Assembly: GCA_029859645.1 (NCBI GenBank)
Contig: JAOUCS010000002.1
Coordinates: 27,135 to 91,134, forward strand
DNA from: Lysobacterales bacterium
GTDB lineage: Bacteria > Pseudomonadota > Gammaproteobacteria > Xanthomonadales > SZUA-36
Length of the DNA stretch: 64,000 nt
Reading direction: 5' to 3'
The notes under the pieces: generated by a model
The model's input: the letters and a program-made list of their open reading frames with translations, nothing else
What the model was told of the DNA's origin: nothing
The model's database searches: none
Shown here: positions 60,408 through 64,000 of the stretch, piece by piece
Layout of the letters: every line of letters begins with the position of its first letter
Numbering within the stretch: the stretch's first letter is position 1
Made by a program: the position numbers and the translations under genes

Positions 60408-61535
60408 ATGACGAACAAAAAAGCGGACCTGGCGGGTCCGGGCATCAGTACTTACGAAGAAGTAGCGAAAATTCTGCCAAAGAATTACGACGCCCTGTTA
60501 ACCCCCAAAGAAACCATGAAAGCCTTGTTTGGGGCAAAACAGTACATCGAAGAAAATCTCTGCAGGGAGCTGAACCTGATGATGGTGCAGGTGCCGTTAA
60601 TCGTCGACCGGAACAGTGGCGTAAACGACATGCTGGACCGCGATGGTTCACGCACACCGGTGGAATTTCCCTGCGGCCTGGGCCTCGAACGGCGCATGGA
60701 CGCGCAGGTGGTGCAGGCGGCCACCAAGTGGAAGAGAATGGCCCTTAAAACATTCGGTCTTGAGACCGGTGAAGGCCTGTGTACCGATATGAAGGCCATT
60801 CGCAAGGACTATTTTCTCGATCACGACCACAGCGCATACGTGGATCAGTGGGACTGGGAAAAAGCGATCAGCGCAGATCAGCGCAATATGGATTACCTGA
60901 CCGATACGGTGCAGAGAATCTGGAAAGTGCTCACCGGGGCCGAAGAGTTTGTCCAGGACATGTTTCCGCAATTGAAGGATCCAAGATTTCCCAACCTGCC
61001 CAAAGAGCTTACCTTTATTCATGCTGAAGACATCCTGGAAATGTATCCGGACCTGCCGCGCAAGCAGCGCGAGACTCGCTTGATCCAGGAGTGTCCGGCG
61101 GTTTTCATTTACGGAATAGGCTGGCCGTTGGCGGATGGCTACCCACATGAACTGCGAGCGGCCGATTACGATGACTGGGTGGCAGAAACCGAATCGAAGG
61201 ATGGCCGGCCGATGCATGGTCTCAATGGTGACATCCTGGTGTACAACCATGTCACGGAACGGCGGCATGAACTGACTTCGATGGGCGTTCGGGTCACCGG
61301 GGAAACGCTGTTGAAACAGCTCGAGTTGAGTGGCCAGATGGATCTCGTGGATCAACCCTATCACCAGGCGATCCTGAATGACCAGATACCCTTGAGCATT
61401 GGTGGTGGCATAGGGCAGTCCCGTGTGTTCATGCTGTTGTTGCGCAAAGCACACCTGGGTGAGGTTGGCGTGACGATCTGGCCCCGGGAACTGATGGATA
61501 TCTGCAGCGAACGCAACATCCACGTACTGCAATAA
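60408..61535 (+). CDS. asnA: Aspartate-ammonia ligase (asparagine synthetase A)
   Basis: A 375-residue class II aminoacyl-tRNA synthetase-like enzyme making Asn from Asp, ammonia and ATP. Motif regions LCTDMKAIRKDYFLDHDHSAYVDQWDWE, RAADYDDW, HGLNGDILV and the C-terminal GGGIGQSRVFMLLLRKAHLGE match AsnA; short parts quoted here, such as YVDQWDWE, are diagnostic. It is about 45 residues longer than E. coli AsnA because of N-terminal and mid-protein additions. It begins a possible operon with the lyase and transporter genes downstream. Confidence 0.93.
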   Translation: MTNKKADLAGPGISTYEEVAKILPKNYDALLTPKETMKALFGAKQYIEENLCRELNLMMVQVPLIVDRNSGVNDMLDRDGSRTPVEFPCGLGLERRMDAQVVQAATKWKRMALKTFGLETGEGLCTDMKAIRKDYFLDHDHSAYVDQWDWEKAISADQRNMDYLTDTVQRIWKVLTGAEEFVQDMFPQLKDPRFPNLPKELTFIHAEDILEMYPDLPRKQRETRLIQECPAVFIYGIGWPLADGYPHELRAADYDDWVAETESKDGRPMHGLNGDILVYNHVTERRHELTSMGVRVTGETLLKQLELSGQMDLVDQPYHQAILNDQIPLSIGGGIGQSRVFMLLLRKAHLGEVGVTIWPRELMDICSERNIHVLQ

Positions 61536-61582
61536 TGCGGTGGTAAGATACCGGTTCACTGTTGCAGGGCCGGAGTTGTCAG

Positions 61583-62509
61583 ATGCCAGAGGAGATGGGC
61601 CAAGGAGTTGTCGTCACTGACGTGGGCCCGCGTGACGGTCTCCAGAATCAGCCCAAAATATTGACGCCGGCTGATCGTATTCTGCTGATCAATGCACTAC
61701 TCGAGGCTGGCATGCAGCAGGTCGAAGTCGGCGCCTTCGTTTCGGCAAAAGCGGTCCCTGCAATGGCAGGGACCGATGTAGTCCTCGAGAACCTTCAGGA
61801 GCGCGCGGGTCACGACGGGCAGGTGCTCTCCGTGCTGGTGCCGAACTACCGGGGTTATGAACTGGCTGTGGCTGCCGGCGCAAGGAGTGTCTGCATGGTT
61901 CTGTATGGCAGCGATGCCATGGCGCAGGCGAATGTCAGGATGAACCGGCTACAGGCGGAGTCCGCTGCAGCCAAAATTATCGGCCAGGCGAAAAAAGACG
62001 GCGTCCGCGTGACATCAACCATAGCGGTTGCCTTTGAATGTCCTTTTGACGGAGCGGTAGACCCGGGATTGATCGGTGAAATAGTCCGGCGTTTCCTGGA
62101 CCTTGGGGCCGATGAATTGTGCCTTGCCGATACCATTGGTGCGGCGAATCCCCGGCAGGTCAGGTCACTGACCGGTTCGGTCATTCAGGAGCACGGTGCG
62201 GAACAAATCGGATGTCATTTTCACGATACCCGGGCGCTGGGCCTGGTGAATGTTTATGCCGCACTGGAGTCCGGTGTTCGACGGTTCGACGCTTCGGTTT
62301 CCGGCCTTGGTGGTTGCCCCTTTGCACCGGGCGCGTCGGGCAATGTCGCGACTGAAGACGTGGTGATGATGCTGGAACTGATGGGTTGCCGAACGGGTAT
62401 CGATCTTGATGCGCTTTTGCGGGCCTCTGAACTGGCGCAAAGCCTGACTGGAACAGCCCCGGGTGGACGCGCCAGCGCCTGGTTGAAACGTAGGAAAACA
62501 CATTTATGA
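61583..62509 (+). CDS. mvaB: Hydroxymethylglutaryl-CoA lyase
   Basis: A 308-residue TIM-barrel enzyme cleaving HMG-CoA to acetyl-CoA and acetoacetate, used in leucine and isovalerate breakdown. The N-terminal VGPRDGLQNQ, CHFHDTRALGL with metal ligands, and the C-terminal active-site loop SGLGGCPFAPGASGN are all present. No mitochondrial-type addition. The ATG at 61583 has GGAG at good distance; TTG at 61562 is a possible alternative. Its stop overlaps the transporter start by four bases. Other leucine-degradation genes are not in the window. Confidence 0.93.
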   Translation: MPEEMGQGVVVTDVGPRDGLQNQPKILTPADRILLINALLEAGMQQVEVGAFVSAKAVPAMAGTDVVLENLQERAGHDGQVLSVLVPNYRGYELAVAAGARSVCMVLYGSDAMAQANVRMNRLQAESAAAKIIGQAKKDGVRVTSTIAVAFECPFDGAVDPGLIGEIVRRFLDLGADELCLADTIGAANPRQVRSLTGSVIQEHGAEQIGCHFHDTRALGLVNVYAALESGVRRFDASVSGLGGCPFAPGASGNVATEDVVMMLELMGCRTGIDLDALLRASELAQSLTGTAPGGRASAWLKRRKTHL

Positions 62510-63582
62510 GCACACAATGCGAGACTACCGGTCGTCGCGCTGCCGGGGCAGAGATGCCTTTTTTTGAGCGGTATCTCAGCGTCTGGGTCGCCTTGTGTAT
62601 CGTTTTTGGCATCGTGCTTGGGCGCTTTTTCCCGAAATCGTTCGAAGCCCTCGGTGCGATGGAGATATCGAAGGTCAATCTTCCGGTAGCGGTGCTGATT
62701 TGGCTGATGATTCTGCCGATGTTGCTGAAGATCGATTTTCACTCACTGAAAGAAGTCAGGCAGCATTGGAAAGGCGTCGGCGTGACGCTATTCATCAACT
62801 GGGGCGTAAAGCCTTTTTCAATGGCGCTGCTGGCCTGGCTGTTCATCCGTAACCTGTTTTCAGGATGGTTGCCCGCAGACCAGTTGGACAGTTATATCGC
62901 CGGACTGATTTTGCTGGCAGCCGCGCCTTGCACGGCCATGGTATTCGTCTGGAGCAACTTGAGCGACGGGCATCCCGGATTTACCCTGTCCCAGGTCGCT
63001 CTGAACGACCTGATCATGATCTTCGCTTTTGCGCCGATCGTAGCGCTGCTGTTGGGGATATCTTCGATCCACGTGCCCTGGGATACGCTGTTTTTGTCCG
63101 TGGTTTTGTACATTGTGTTGCCGGTAGTTGCGGCTGCGCTGTGGAGGAGATGGCTGGTGCGCGGCGAGGACGGAGAAGCCCGCCTGAAGCGCCTGCTGGA
63201 CCGGATGCATCCGATATCGCTGTCCGCGCTGTTGATCACGCTGGTGCTGTTGTTCGGATTCCAGGGTCAACAGATCATATCCAAGCCCGTCATCATTCTA
63301 CTGTTGGCCATTCCGATCCTGATCCAGGTGTATTTCAACTCGGGACTTGCTTACTGGCTGAATCGAAAACTGGGTGTGGAGCACTGCGTGGCGGCACCCT
63401 CTGCGTTAATCGGCGCCAGTAACTTCTTCGAATTGGCGGTTGCCGCGGCGATCAGCCTGTTCGGTTTACAGTCTGGTGCCGCGCTGGCGACGGTTGTGGG
63501 AGTGCTGGTTGAAGTTCCCGTGATGCTGTCAGTGGTATGGATTGTCAACCGCACCCGACCTTGGTACGAGGGTGCCAGCTGA
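62506..63582 (+). CDS. acr3: ACR3 family arsenite efflux transporter
   Basis: A 358-residue membrane protein with ten helices. Typical ACR3 segments are ERYLSVWVALCIVFGI, NLPVAVLIWLMILPMLLKIDF (key part LPVAVLIWLMI), AAPCTAMVFVWSNLSDG with the conserved Cys, and GASNFFELAVAAAISLFG. The enzyme-free efflux of arsenite is driven by the ion gradient. It overlaps the HMG-CoA lyase gene by four bases, but no arsR, arsC or arsM gene is next to it, so control by arsenic is not evident. Confidence 0.93.
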   Translation: MSTQCETTGRRAAGAEMPFFERYLSVWVALCIVFGIVLGRFFPKSFEALGAMEISKVNLPVAVLIWLMILPMLLKIDFHSLKEVRQHWKGVGVTLFINWGVKPFSMALLAWLFIRNLFSGWLPADQLDSYIAGLILLAAAPCTAMVFVWSNLSDGHPGFTLSQVALNDLIMIFAFAPIVALLLGISSIHVPWDTLFLSVVLYIVLPVVAAALWRRWLVRGEDGEARLKRLLDRMHPISLSALLITLVLLFGFQGQQIISKPVIILLLAIPILIQVYFNSGLAYWLNRKLGVEHCVAAPSALIGASNFFELAVAAAISLFGLQSGAALATVVGVLVEVPVMLSVVWIVNRTRPWYEGAS

Positions 63583-63584
63583 AG

Positions 63585-64000
63585 TTATCGTTGAGCTCCG
63601 AAAACATTGTGCCCACGGGCAATGGCCATCGCACCGCTGCGTACGACCGATATGATCTCTGAACAGTCGGCAACCCGGGCGATGAAATCATCCACTTTCT
63701 CATTTGCGCCGGTCAGTTCCAGCGTGAAAGTCTCCGGGCAATCATCCAGTACGCGCGCTCCGGACGACTTAATGATTTCCGCCATCCTGCCATCTCGGTC
63801 CTCGGATACCTTCACCTTGATCAGCAGCAATTCGCGCTCGATGTGATCGTCGAGGGTCATGTCGGCGATATTCACCACGTCGACCAGCTTTAACAGCTGA
63901 TGGTTGATTTGTTCAATGGCCTCATCTGAACCCGAAGTCACCAGCGTGAGCCGGGAAATTTCGTCGTCCTGGGTGGGGGCAACATTCAGCGACTCGATGT
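63585..64000 (-). CDS. ilvH: Acetolactate synthase small subunit, partial
   Basis: The gene runs off the right edge; 138 C-terminal residues are visible. The stretch IESLNVAPTQ, RLTLVTSGSDEAIEQI, LLKLVDVVNIADMT and the C-terminal MAIARGHNVF match the regulatory subunit of acetohydroxyacid synthase. It controls the catalytic subunit by valine feedback in branched-chain amino acid synthesis. The missing N terminus holds the ACT domain. It converges on the ACR3 gene with two bases between. Confidence 0.93.
   Translation of the reverse strand, partial: IESLNVAPTQDDEISRLTLVTSGSDEAIEQINHQLLKLVDVVNIADMTLDDHIERELLLIKVKVSEDRDGRMAEIIKSSGARVLDDCPETFTLELTGANEKVDDFIARVADCSEIISVVRSGAMAIARGHNVFGAQR

Overview
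The window reads as chromosomal sequence from a gammaproteobacterium. The gene orders dsbD-tlpA-aroQ-accB-accC-prmA, rpmB-rpmG, coaBC-dut-algC and rsmG-parA-parB-atpIBEFHAGDC, the E. coli-type pyrB-pyrI pair and the AlgC-like mutase with a membrane N-terminal extension fit the Chromatiales/Xanthomonadales side of the class. This is inferred from gene order and protein motifs; no rRNA or tRNA gene is present to confirm it. Coding density is very high and no gene-free stretch exceeds about 200 bases.

Layout. 1-3127: the end of a PPi-dependent phosphofructokinase gene converging on a membrane pyrophosphatase. 3245-6072: a leftward group with a P-loop protein, an M20 peptidase and a flavin reductase-like protein. 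6274-13346: a rightward housekeeping run (dsbD, tlpA-like, aroQ, accBC, prmA, an LpxL-like protein) converging on soluble pyrophosphatase. 13979-20605: a cyanophycin locus (iadA, cphB, cphA and an ATP-grasp-less cphA paralogue). 20610-27923: thymidine kinase, mutM, rpmG, rpmB, radC, coaBC, dut and the mutase. 28395-37034: gshA and a complete oligopeptide ABC transporter with two substrate-binding proteins. 37083-47494: a lipoprotein, rsmG, parAB and the F1Fo ATP synthase operon. 47589-54896: a secreted repeat protein, an MscS channel, pyrBI, a DUF1272 protein, a PLP dehydratase, a second ATP synthase epsilon gene, a secreted zincin and a DUF4124 protein. 54933-64000: small membrane proteins, a phosphatase, a lipase-like hydrolase, glpK, a flavin monooxygenase, asnA, HMG-CoA lyase, an ACR3 transporter and the end of ilvH.

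How the genes work together. Three genes point to active pyrophosphate economy: a PPi-using phosphofructokinase, an ion-pumping membrane PPase and a soluble PPase. The cyanophycin locus encodes a whole nitrogen-storage cycle: CphA builds multi-L-arginyl-poly-L-aspartate, CphB cuts it to beta-Asp-Arg, and IadA can split that to Asp and Arg.

The most unusual signals are (1) a second, intact epsilon subunit gene about 5 kb downstream of the ATP synthase operon, translationally coupled to a dehydratase gene; (2) an ATP synthase a subunit with about 60 extra residues forming a predicted helical hairpin between the two helices that carry the conserved proton-path residues; (3) the two-synthetase cyanophycin locus; (4) a DsbD with two tandem periplasmic alpha domains; and (5) a thymidine kinase that has lost three of four structural zinc ligands. 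I did not find phage, transposon, CRISPR or other mobile DNA.
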